64,000 nt of DNA from Saccharothrix sp. (GTDB taxonomy: Bacteria; Actinomycetota; Actinomycetes; Mycobacteriales; Pseudonocardiaceae), in NCBI RefSeq assembly GCF_031180885.1, contig NZ_JAPSLK010000023.1:1-64000 (forward strand), read 5' to 3'. Position 1 is the stretch's first letter; each line of letters opens with the position of its first letter. The notes under the pieces are model-generated. The model had not been told where the DNA came from, did no database searches, and saw only the letters and a list, made by a program, of their open reading frames with translations. Positions 26,929-34,729 of the stretch are shown here, one piece after another. The position numbers and the translations under genes were made by a program.

Positions 26929-27899
26929 TCGACGTGCCGCGCACCCCCGTCCCGTTCGACCCGGAGATCGAGCCCGCCCTGGCGAAGATCCTCCAACCCG
27001 AAGCCCCTCCGTTCACCCCGGAGACGATCCCCACCATGCGCGCAGCCATGGCGGCCATGTTCCCGCCCGCCGCCGAAGTCGTCGGCGACGCGCCCGTGGA
27101 CGTCGTGGAACGCACGTTCCCCGGCCCCGCCGGCGAACTGGAGGTCACGATCCTCTCGCCGCGCGGCCTCGACAGCCCGGTGCCGGGCCTCTACAACATC
27201 CACGGCGGCGGCATGATGATCGGCCACCGCAACATGGACACCGGCCGACTGCTCGCCCTGGTGCTGGAACTCGGCGTGGTCGCGGTCAACGTCGAGTACC
27301 GCTTGGCGCCCGAGCACCCGCACCCCGCGCCCGTCGAGGACTGCTACGCGGGCCTGGTGTGGATGGCCGCCAACGCGGCGGAACTCGGCGTGGACCCCGA
27401 GCGCATCGTGGTCATGGGCGGCAGCGCCGGCGGTGGCCTGTCCGCCGGGGTGGCGCTGATGGCCCGCGACCGGGGCGGCCCTAAGCTCGCCGGGCAGCTC
27501 CTGCTGTGCCCGATGATCGACGACACCAACACCACCGTGTCCAGCCACCAGTACCTCGACACCGGCACGTGGACGCGCGAGACCAACCTCGCCGGCTGGC
27601 GGTCCCTGCTCGGCGACGCGGCCGGCGGCCCGGACGTCTCCCCGTACGCGGCACCCGCCCGCGCCACCGACCTGTCCGGCCTGCCGCCGGCGTTCATCGA
27701 GGTGGGCAGCGCGGAGCCGTTCCGGGACGAGGACACCGACTACGCGCTGCGGATCTGGGCCACCGGCGGCCAGGCGGAGCTGCACGTGTGGAGCGGCGCG
27801 TTCCACGGGTTCGACATGTACGTGCCCGAGTGGCACATCAGCCAGGCCGCCCTCGCCACCCGGAACTCGTGGCTGCGGCGCGTGCTGGGGCTGGGATGA
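26925..27899 (+). CDS. Alpha/beta hydrolase, hormone-sensitive-lipase (HSL) family, copy 1
   Basis: The esterase-type hydrolase encoded here has 324 residues. The oxyanion motif HGGG is in YNIHGGGMMIG, the nucleophile in MGGSAGGGLSAG, and the acid and His in EPFRDED and GAFHGFDM. VEYRLAPEHPHPAPVEDCY is the family hallmark. It should cleave an ester or lactone in the cytosol. It is strongly similar along its whole length to the next gene, so the pair arose by tandem duplication. The GTG start is coupled to the AKR gene. Confidence 0.92.
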   Translation: MIDVPRTPVPFDPEIEPALAKILQPEAPPFTPETIPTMRAAMAAMFPPAAEVVGDAPVDVVERTFPGPAGELEVTILSPRGLDSPVPGLYNIHGGGMMIGHRNMDTGRLLALVLELGVVAVNVEYRLAPEHPHPAPVEDCYAGLVWMAANAAELGVDPERIVVMGGSAGGGLSAGVALMARDRGGPKLAGQLLLCPMIDDTNTTVSSHQYLDTGTWTRETNLAGWRSLLGDAAGGPDVSPYAAPARATDLSGLPPAFIEVGSAEPFRDEDTDYALRIWATGGQAELHVWSGAFHGFDMYVPEWHISQAALATRNSWLRRVLGLG

Positions 27900-28858
27900 A
27901 GCCCGTCCCGTACGACCCGGAGCTGGAACCGGGGCTCGCCGCGTTCCTGGACCTGGTGGAGCGCATCCCGTTGCGGGCGGACACGATCCTGGTCAACCGC
28001 GCGCACTTCGCGACCATCGTGCCGCCGGTCGAGCAGGTGGTAGGCGACCGGCCGGTGGAGGTCGAGGACCGCGCGGTGCCCGGCCCACGGGGTGAACCGG
28101 ACATCGTGGTGACGGTGGTGCGTCCACGCGGAGGGGTCGTGGACGCACCGGCGATCTACAGCATCCACGGCGGCGGGATGGTGCTGGGCAACCGGTTCTT
28201 CGGCTTGGACGGGCTGATCGACGACGTCCTGCGGTTCGGCGCGGTCGGCGTGTCGGTCGAGTACCGGCTGGCGCCCGAGCACCCCGCGCCGGCCGCCGTT
28301 GAGGACTGCTACGCGGGCCTGGTGTGGCTGGCCGCGAACGCCGCCGAACTCGGTGTGGACCCGAGCCGGATCGTGGTGACGGGGGCCAGCGCCGGCGGCG
28401 GGCTCTCGGCCGGAGTGGCTTTGCTGGCACGGGATCACGGCGGACCCGCGCTGGCCGGGCAAGTGCTGATGTGCCCGATGCTGGACGACCGCAACGAGAC
28501 CGTGTCGACCCGGCAGTACGACGGACTGGGCGCGTGGGACCGGAACAACAACGACACCGCGTGGAACGCGATCCTGGGTCCGTTGCGCGGCACCGACCAG
28601 GCCTCGCCGTACCAGGTCCCGGCCCGGATGGCGGACCTGTCGGGCCTGCCGCCCGCGTACGTCGACGTCGGCGCGGCGGAGATCTTCCGCGACGAGGCCG
28701 TGGCGTACGCGTCGCGGATCTGGGCCACGGGCGGGCAGGCGGAGCTGCACGTGTGGGCGGGCGGGTACCACGGTTTCGCGGGCTTCTCGCCCGACGCCGA
28801 GGTGTCCCGGGCGGCCGAGGCGGCGCGGTTGTCGTTCCTGCGGCGCGTCCTGCGGTGA
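27896..28858 (+). CDS. Alpha/beta hydrolase, HSL family, copy 2
   Basis: The 320-residue product is a paralogue of the preceding hydrolase, sharing HGGGM, VSVEYRLAPEHPAPAAVEDCYAG-type sequence, GASAGGGLSAG, the SGLPPAYVDVGAAE-like acid loop and GGYHGF. ATG 27896 overlaps the upstream stop (ATGA). Retention of two intact copies in one coupled operon suggests different stereo- or chain-length specificity, for example two ester or lactone steps. No signal peptide is present. Confidence 0.92.
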   Translation: MKPVPYDPELEPGLAAFLDLVERIPLRADTILVNRAHFATIVPPVEQVVGDRPVEVEDRAVPGPRGEPDIVVTVVRPRGGVVDAPAIYSIHGGGMVLGNRFFGLDGLIDDVLRFGAVGVSVEYRLAPEHPAPAAVEDCYAGLVWLAANAAELGVDPSRIVVTGASAGGGLSAGVALLARDHGGPALAGQVLMCPMLDDRNETVSTRQYDGLGAWDRNNNDTAWNAILGPLRGTDQASPYQVPARMADLSGLPPAYVDVGAAEIFRDEAVAYASRIWATGGQAELHVWAGGYHGFAGFSPDAEVSRAAEAARLSFLRRVLR

Positions 28859-30024
28859 ACCTGCGGCGGGTCGCCCTCGTCCTGGGGCTGCTGGAGACCT
28901 TCGGGCCGATCTCGATGGACCTCTACCTGCCCCTGCTGCCGCGCCTGGCCGCCGACCTGGGCACGTCCGAGAGCCTGGCGCAGGCCACGATGTCGGCGTG
29001 CATGCTGGGGTTGGCGCTCGGTCAGCTCGTGGTCGGGCCGCTCAGCGACCGGCTGGGCCGGCGGCGTCCGCTGGTCGTCGGCATCGGCGGGTTCACCGCG
29101 CTGTCGCTGGTGTGCGCGGCGACCCCGTCGATCGAGCTGTTGCTGGCGGCCAGGTTCCTGCAGGGGTTGTGCGGGTCGGCCGGGATCGTGATCGCCCTGG
29201 CCGTCGCACGGGACCTCACCGAGGGCGTGGAACTGGTGCGGCTGCTCGCGATGCTGACCACGGTCGGGGCGTTGGCGCCGATCGTGGCCCCGGTGGTCGG
29301 CGGGCAGCTCGCGGCGGTGATGGGGTGGCGCGGGATCTTCCTGGTGCTGGCCGGGATCGGCGCGTTGCTGTTCGTGCTGGCGTTGACGGGTCTGCCGGAG
29401 AGCCTGCCACCGCCGGCGCGGCGCGTCTCGGGCACCTTCGGGGACGTGGGCGTCCTGCTGCGGGACCGGTTGTTCCTGTGCTTCTTGGCGGTCGGGGCGT
29501 GTGGCGGGACGGCGTTCTTCACCTACCTGGCGTCGATCAGCTTCGTGGTGCAGGGCAGCTTCGGGCTGAGCCCGCAGTGGTTCAGCGTGTGCTTCGCGGC
29601 CAACGCGGTCATGTCGGTGGTGGGCGCGCAGGTCAACCGGGCCGTCGTGCGCCGAGCCGGACCCGCGCGCATGTACGTCCTGACCACGACATGCACCGCT
29701 TTGGCCGCGACAGCCATGCTCGCAACGGCCGGCTGGGGTCTCGCGTTGCTGGTCCCGCTGGCCCTGGTGATGCTGGTCAGCGGCGGCTCGACGTCGAACG
29801 GCTCCGCGCTGGCACTGGCCGCGCACGGCACGAGAGCGGGCACCGCCGCCGCGCTGCTCGGCACGTCGGCGTTCGCGGTGGGACCCCTGGTCGCGCCGCT
29901 GGTGTCGCTGAACGGCACCAGCCCGCTGTCGATGGCGCTGACGATGGCGGCGGCCCACACCTGCGCCGCCGCGCTCGTCTGGCTGGTGGTGCGCCCGAGA
30001 CTGCGCGCCCCGGTCGGGGTCTAG
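28855..30024 (+). CDS. MFS transporter, Bcr/CflA drug-efflux type
   Basis: This 389-residue transporter has 12 predicted TM segments. The opening LGLLETFGPISMDLYLPLLPRL and the loop GPLSDRLGRRRPLVVG are hallmarks of the Bcr/CflA subfamily. It probably exports (or less likely imports) the compound handled by the upstream SDR, ADH, AKR and hydrolases, with which it is translationally coupled (GTGA overlap). It ends the operon; the stop overlaps that of the convergent quinone oxidoreductase gene. Confidence 0.92.
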   Translation: MNLRRVALVLGLLETFGPISMDLYLPLLPRLAADLGTSESLAQATMSACMLGLALGQLVVGPLSDRLGRRRPLVVGIGGFTALSLVCAATPSIELLLAARFLQGLCGSAGIVIALAVARDLTEGVELVRLLAMLTTVGALAPIVAPVVGGQLAAVMGWRGIFLVLAGIGALLFVLALTGLPESLPPPARRVSGTFGDVGVLLRDRLFLCFLAVGACGGTAFFTYLASISFVVQGSFGLSPQWFSVCFAANAVMSVVGAQVNRAVVRRAGPARMYVLTTTCTALAATAMLATAGWGLALLVPLALVMLVSGGSTSNGSALALAAHGTRAGTAAALLGTSAFAVGPLVAPLVSLNGTSPLSMALTMAAAHTCAAALVWLVVRPRLRAPVGV

Positions 30025-30968
30025 GGGCGGACGATGATGTTGCCGACCTTGCGGCCGCTGTCGACACGGCGGTAGGCGGCGGCGATGTCCACCAGGTCGT
30101 GCGACTCGTCGATGACCACGGTGAGGCCGGACCGGGCGGCCAGGTCGAGGAGGAACTCGAAGTCCTCGGTGCGTTCGGGCACCGCGCCGGCGGCCACGTC
30201 CCCGCGGGCCCGGATGGTGTCGGCCAGTCCGGCCACCGCCAGCAGGAGGATGCCGCCGTCGTTGAGCAGGCGGCGGCCCGCCTTGATCGTCAGCGCCCCG
30301 ACCGTGTCCAGGACGATGTCGAAGCGGTCCCGGGTGCGGTCGAGTTCCCCGGTCGTGTAGTCGATCACGCGATCCGCGCCGAGGTCCTTGACGAGTTGGG
30401 CGTTGGCCGCGCTGGTCACACCGGTCACGACCGCGCCGAAGTGCTTGGCCAGCTGGACGGCGTTCGTGCCGATCGCGCCGGACGCCCCGTTGACCAGCAC
30501 CGTCTTGCCCTCGCCCACGGAACCCTTGGTGCGCAGGAAGTGCAAGGCGGTCGAGCCGCCGAACAGCAGCCCGGCGGCGTCCTCGTGCGACACCTCGGCG
30601 GGCTTGCGGACCAGCTTTGCGCCGGCCACGGCCACGTACTCGGCGTGCGCCCCGAGCCGCACCCCTGTCATACCGCACACCTCGTCCCCCGGCGCGAACC
30701 CGGTGACCCGCGCCCCGACGCCCTCGACCACCCCGGAGAACGACCCGCCCAACACCGGCTTGCGCGGCCGGACCACCCCGAACGCCAACCGCCCGAACAC
30801 CCCGAACCCCGCCGGGAACCGGGCCGCCCGGATCCGCGCGTCCCCCGAGGTCACGGCCACCGCCCTGACCCGCACCAGCACCTCGTCCGCCCGGGGCACG
30901 GGCCGGGGGACCTCCGCGACCCGCACCACCTCCGGCGCGCCGTACCTGTCGACCACCGCTGCACGCAT
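30021..30968 (-). CDS. NAD(P)-dependent quinone oxidoreductase-like MDR protein
   Basis: The enzyme, 315 residues long, is a zinc-free medium-chain reductase (QOR/zeta-crystallin group): MRAAVVDRYGAPEVVRV at the N-terminus, GGSFSGVVEGVG, the nucleotide-binding VLVNGASGAIGTNAVQLAK and C-terminal KVGNIIVRP. It should reduce quinones or activated alkenes with NADPH. It is divergent from a TetR gene; two palindromic operators in the 69-bp spacer indicate that this regulator controls it. Confidence 0.92.
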   Translation of the reverse strand: MRAAVVDRYGAPEVVRVAEVPRPVPRADEVLVRVRAVAVTSGDARIRAARFPAGFGVFGRLAFGVVRPRKPVLGGSFSGVVEGVGARVTGFAPGDEVCGMTGVRLGAHAEYVAVAGAKLVRKPAEVSHEDAAGLLFGGSTALHFLRTKGSVGEGKTVLVNGASGAIGTNAVQLAKHFGAVVTGVTSAANAQLVKDLGADRVIDYTTGELDRTRDRFDIVLDTVGALTIKAGRRLLNDGGILLLAVAGLADTIRARGDVAAGAVPERTEDFEFLLDLAARSGLTVVIDESHDLVDIAAAYRRVDSGRKVGNIIVRP

Positions 30969-30979
30969 GACCCGTCTCC

Positions 30980-31019
30980 CTTACACCTGTAAGTCGGACG
31001 GTAGCCTTACAGGTGTAAG
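30980..31019. promoter_or_regulatory. Two TetR-type operators between the oxidoreductase and TetR genes
   Basis: CTTACACCTGTAAG (30980-30993) and CTTACAGGTGTAAG (31006-31019) are 14-bp palindromes with identical CTTACA/TGTAAG arms; each is the reverse complement of the other. Their centres are 26 bp apart, close to 2.5 helical turns. They fill the spacer between the two divergent starts, so the TetR protein at 31038 is the likely ligand and represses both genes. Confidence 0.85.
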
Positions 31020-31037
31020 AGCGCAAGGAGGTCGCCC

Positions 31038-31676
31038 GTGCCCCGCCTGACCCACGCCCGCGTAGTCGACGCCGCCGTCCGCGTGGCCGACCGCGGTGGC
31101 CTGACCCAGGTGAGCATGCGCAACGTGGGCAAGGAACTGGGCGTCGAGGCGATGTCCCTCTACCACCACGTCAAGGGCAAGGACGCCCTCCTGGACGCGC
31201 TCGCCGACTGGATCTTCGTCCGCATCGACCTGCCCGACCCGGCCACGCCGTGGCGCGCCGCGATGACCACCCGGGCCGCGTCGGCCCGCGCCGTGCTGTC
31301 CGAGCACAGCTGGGGCCTGGGCTTGATCGAATCCCGCCGCTCCCCCGGCCCGGCGTCGCTGCGCCACCACGACGCCGTGCTGGGGTGCTTGCGGCACAAC
31401 GGTTTCTCGGTCGGGCTGGCGGCCAGCGCGTTCTCCGTGCTGGACGCGTACGTGTACGGGTTCGTGCTGACCGAGCTGAACCTGCCCTTCCAGGCGGGCG
31501 AGAGCGCGGAGGAGTTCGTCGCCCAGGTCGACCTGCCCGCCGACCAGTACCCGCACCTGACGGAGATGGTCGCCGAACAGATCCTCGACCGCGACTACTC
31601 CTACGGCGACGAGTTCACCCGAGGCCTGGACCTGATCCTCGACAGCCTGGAGGCCCGCTTGGCGGCGGCACGATGA
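31038..31676 (+). CDS. TetR regulator with tetracyclin-repressor-like C-terminal domain
   Basis: The protein (212 residues) has its helix-turn-helix in SMRNVGKELGVEAMSLYHHVKGKDALL, and the C-terminal domain resembles the TetR_C_1 group (FSVLDAYVYGFVLTELNLPF). It probably represses itself and the divergent quinone oxidoreductase through the CTTACA-N2-TGTAAG sites, responding to a quinone-like or electrophilic ligand. GTG 31038 follows AAGGAGG. Its stop overlaps the next start by 4 bp. Confidence 0.92.
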   Translation: MPRLTHARVVDAAVRVADRGGLTQVSMRNVGKELGVEAMSLYHHVKGKDALLDALADWIFVRIDLPDPATPWRAAMTTRAASARAVLSEHSWGLGLIESRRSPGPASLRHHDAVLGCLRHNGFSVGLAASAFSVLDAYVYGFVLTELNLPFQAGESAEEFVAQVDLPADQYPHLTEMVAEQILDRDYSYGDEFTRGLDLILDSLEARLAAAR

Positions 31677-32332
31677 TCACCGAAACGCCCTGGCCCGGCG
31701 ACGACCACGCCGACCAGTGGGCACGGCTGCGCGCCGACCACCCGCGCACCGGTCTCTGGCCCGTGCTGCTCCACGTCGAGACCCCGGACGACTTCCGCCC
31801 TTGGTCCACGCCGGACGGACCAACGCCCGACGATCCTGCCGCCCTACTGGCCCGGTGGTGGACCAGGTACGCCAACGACCCCGCGATGACCGCGCCGTTC
31901 AGCACGTGGCCCGGGACAGCGCCGGCAGACACCGCCGGAGACCCGGACGCCGCCGCCGACGGTGTCGCCGCGGACCTGCTCCACCACTACCCGGAACTGC
32001 TCCTGGGACTGGTCGCCGCAGACCGGAGCGCCGACGTGCCGACCGCCACCGGCTGGACCGGCGCGGCGAACCACACCCCAAACCCCGCCGAGATCTCGGC
32101 GGTTCTGCGCGACTGGGAGGACCGGTTCGGCGGGCGGGTCGTCGCCCTGGGTCCCGGTGACCTGGTGCTCAGCGTCGCCACCCCGCCCACCACGTACCAG
32201 CAAGCCTTGGCGGTCGCCGCCGAGCACTTCGCGTTCTGCCCGGACAACGTGTGGCAGGGCGACGCCCGCCTGTCCACCTACGCCGAACAACTGGTCAAAG
32301 ACGGCCACCGGTGGTCGTTCTGGTGGGAGTGA
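31673..32332 (+). CDS. DUF4253 domain-containing protein
   Basis: A 219-residue cytosolic protein matching the DUF4253 pattern: an N-terminal variable half, then LRDWEDRFGGRVVALGPGDLVLSVA, a run around AEHFAFCPDNVWQG and the characteristic closing YAEQLVKDGHRWSFWWE. The family has no established biochemical function. It is coupled to the TetR gene (ATGA) and convergent with the helicase gene, whose stop is adjacent. Why it travels with the TetR gene is unknown. Confidence 0.85.
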   Translation: MITETPWPGDDHADQWARLRADHPRTGLWPVLLHVETPDDFRPWSTPDGPTPDDPAALLARWWTRYANDPAMTAPFSTWPGTAPADTAGDPDAAADGVAADLLHHYPELLLGLVAADRSADVPTATGWTGAANHTPNPAEISAVLRDWEDRFGGRVVALGPGDLVLSVATPPTTYQQALAVAAEHFAFCPDNVWQGDARLSTYAEQLVKDGHRWSFWWE

Positions 32333-34495
32333 TCACGCCAGCCCGGTCATGGACGACGGCAGCGGGTTGCGGTGCAGGACGCCCAGGCGCTGCGTGGCCC
32401 GGGTGAGCGCCACGTACAGCTCCGCCGCCCCGCGCGGCCCATCGGCCAGGATCCGGTCCGGGTCGACCACGAGGACCGCGTCGTACTCCAACCCCTTGGT
32501 CTCCGACGCCGGCACCGCGCCCGGCACGTCCGGCGGCCCGATCACCACGCTCGTCCCCTCCCGGCCGGCTTCCGCCCGCACGAACTCCTCCACCGCCGCG
32601 GGAAGTTCCTCGTCACCGACCTTCCGCGACCACGGCAAGACACCACAGGATCGCACCGACTCCGGCGCCTGCACCTCGGGCGCGAATTCGGCCAGCACCC
32701 CGGCCGCCACGGCCATGATCTCCGCGGGCGTCCGGTAGTTCACCGTCAACGACCGGTACACCCAGCGCCCCGGCACGTACGGCTGGAGCACCGCGTCCCA
32801 CGACCGCGCCCCGGCCGGCGACCGGCGCTGCGCCAGGTCCCCGACCACCGTGAACGACCGGCCCGGGCAGCGCCGCATCAGCACCCGCCAGTCCATTTCG
32901 GACAGTTCTTGGGCCTCGTCCACCACGACGTGCCGGTAGGTCCAGTCCCGGTCCGCCGCCGCGCGTTCCACCAGTTCCCGCGTGTCCTGCTCGTCGAACC
33001 GCTCCGCCAGGTCCTCGGCGTAGAGCAGGTCGGTGGCGAACAGGTGGTCCTCGTCGTCCATCGAGTCCTGGCGGCCGACCAGCTGCTCCAGCACGCCCGC
33101 CGCGAACTCCGCCTGCTTCTTCCGCTCCCGTTCGGCGGCGGCCTCCTCACCGGACTTGTCCCGGCCCAGCAGGTCCACCAACTCGTCCAGCAACGGCACG
33201 TCCGACACCGTCCAGGCCGAGCCCTCGGCCCGGTGCAGGGCAAGGTCCGCCCCCGCCGCCTTCAGCCGTTCCTCCGACTCGTACAGCGGCCCCAGCACCG
33301 ACTCCGGGGTCAGCACCGGCCACATCTCGTCCAAGGCGCGGGCGAACGTCTCGTCCGAATCCAGTTCCTTCACCAGGTCCGCCCGCAGTCGCTCCCACCC
33401 CTCGCGGTCCTCCCGGGTGAGCCACCCGCGCCCGATCCGCCCGATCGCCCGCTCGGTGAGCACGTACGTCACGATCTCGGTGAACACCCGGCGCGCCTCG
33501 TTGTGCGGCAACCCGCTCTGCCGGGCCTCGTCCCGCGCCCACTCCGCGGTCGCCGCGTCGATCCGCACGGTCAGGTCCGCGAGGTCGATCGAGTACGGCT
33601 CCTCGGGCAGCCGCTGCCGGTCCGCGACGGCCGCCTTGAGCACGTCCACCATCTTCAGCGAACCCTTGACCCGCGCGGCTTCCGGCGCGTCCTCTTTGGT
33701 CACCCGCAACCCCGGGACCAGGCTGCCGGGCGTCATGAACACCACGTCCGACTCGCCCAACGACGGCAGCACGCGGCTGATGTGGTTCAGGAACGCCGGG
33801 TTCGGGCCGACCACGAGCACACCGTGCCGCTCCATCCGTTCCCGCTGGGTGTAGAGCAGGTAGGCCACGCGGTGCAGCGCCACCACCGTCTTGCCCGTGC
33901 CGGGACCGCCTTCGATCACCACCACGCCGGGGTGGTCGAGCCGGATGATCTCGTCCTGCTCGGCCTGGATCGTGGCGACGATGTCCCGCATGCCCTCGCT
34001 GCGGGGCGCGTTGACCGCCGCGAGCAGCGCCGCGTCGCCCCGTTCGCCGTTCCCGGGCCTGCCGAACACCTCGTCGGTGAACTCCAGCACCTGCCGCCCG
34101 CGCGTGTGGAACTGCCGACGCCGCCGCATCCCCTCCGGGTTCGCCCCGGTGGCGGTGTAGAACGGCCGCGCGGCGGGCGCACGCCAGTCCAGCAGGACGG
34201 GTTCGTACTCGTCGTCCTCGTCGAACAACCCGATCCGCCCGATGTAGGACCGCCCACCGTCCACGGTGTCCAGCCGCCCGAAGCACAACCCGTTGTCCGC
34301 CACGTCCAGCCGCCGGACTTCCTTGCCCAGCGCCCGCACCTCGAAGTCCCGCTCCATCGGCGTGCCACCGGTCCCGCGCAGGGCGTCCCGGTAGGCCCCC
34401 TTCACCCGCGCCCGCTCACCGTCGAGCCGCTCGTAGAGCCCCGCCACGTACTCCCGCTCGGCCCGCAGTTCCGCGCCGTAACCCTCTGTAGACAC
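32333..34495 (-). CDS. helR: HelD/HelR-like RNA polymerase-associated superfamily 1 helicase
   Basis: This 720-residue protein begins with a coiled-coil arm (EGYGAELRAEREYVAGLYERLD). A UvrD-like ATPase core follows: Walker A EGGPGTGKTVVALHR, Walker B HVVVDEAQELSEMDW, VVGDLAQRRSPAG, and C-terminal ETKGLEYDAVLVVDPD and ELYVALTRATQRLGVLHR. This is the HelD/HelR architecture, proteins that dislodge stalled RNA polymerase; HelR also counters rifamycins. Upstream in-frame sequence runs through a rifamycin-associated element, so translation should start below it, at GTG 34495 (or GTG 34513). It is transcribed alone; its stop abuts DUF4253. Confidence 0.85.
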   Translation of the reverse strand: MSTEGYGAELRAEREYVAGLYERLDGERARVKGAYRDALRGTGGTPMERDFEVRALGKEVRRLDVADNGLCFGRLDTVDGGRSYIGRIGLFDEDDEYEPVLLDWRAPAARPFYTATGANPEGMRRRRQFHTRGRQVLEFTDEVFGRPGNGERGDAALLAAVNAPRSEGMRDIVATIQAEQDEIIRLDHPGVVVIEGGPGTGKTVVALHRVAYLLYTQRERMERHGVLVVGPNPAFLNHISRVLPSLGESDVVFMTPGSLVPGLRVTKEDAPEAARVKGSLKMVDVLKAAVADRQRLPEEPYSIDLADLTVRIDAATAEWARDEARQSGLPHNEARRVFTEIVTYVLTERAIGRIGRGWLTREDREGWERLRADLVKELDSDETFARALDEMWPVLTPESVLGPLYESEERLKAAGADLALHRAEGSAWTVSDVPLLDELVDLLGRDKSGEEAAAERERKKQAEFAAGVLEQLVGRQDSMDDEDHLFATDLLYAEDLAERFDEQDTRELVERAAADRDWTYRHVVVDEAQELSEMDWRVLMRRCPGRSFTVVGDLAQRRSPAGARSWDAVLQPYVPGRWVYRSLTVNYRTPAEIMAVAAGVLAEFAPEVQAPESVRSCGVLPWSRKVGDEELPAAVEEFVRAEAGREGTSVVIGPPDVPGAVPASETKGLEYDAVLVVDPDRILADGPRGAAELYVALTRATQRLGVLHRNPLPSSMTGLA

Positions 34496-34548
34496 AAGCC
34501 CCCGATCAAGCACTTCCTCGTTACGGTCGGCAAGTGTGCGGCACACCC

Positions 34549-34570
34549 GGGGCCTTGCGGCAAGTCCCCC
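34549..34570 (-). promoter_or_regulatory. Rifamycin-associated element (RAE) upstream of helR
   Basis: The arms GGGGCCTTGC and GCAAGTCCCC flank a single G and match each other at nine of ten positions; the core CTTGC-G-GCAAG is the known RAE core that precedes rifamycin-inducible genes (rox, arr, helR types). It lies 54 bp upstream of the proposed helR start. A second inverted repeat, GTGTG-CGG-CACAC (34534-34546), lies between it and the gene. Confidence 0.85.
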
Positions 34571-34701
34571 CATGCGCTATACCTTGAGAAGGGCGAGGGA
34601 AGCTCTGTCCTTCCGCGCCCACTTTCCGGGTTTTCGCCCGTCCCCCCTTCGTGGTCCACCGTCAACTGACAACGGCTGCGTCGCGCGCTGCGGCCGTTAG
34701 C

Positions 34702-34720
34702 GTGAGGAGATCATCCTCAC
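34702..34720 (+). promoter_or_regulatory. Inverted repeat before the M6-like protease gene
   Basis: GTGAGGA and TCCTCAC flank GATCA, giving a perfect 7-bp inverted repeat immediately ahead of the GGAGG ribosome site (34721) of the protease gene. It could be an operator or a small 5'-UTR hairpin. The rest of the spacer (34574-34701) shows no recognisable feature. Confidence 0.5.
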
Positions 34721-34729
34721 GGAGGTGGT

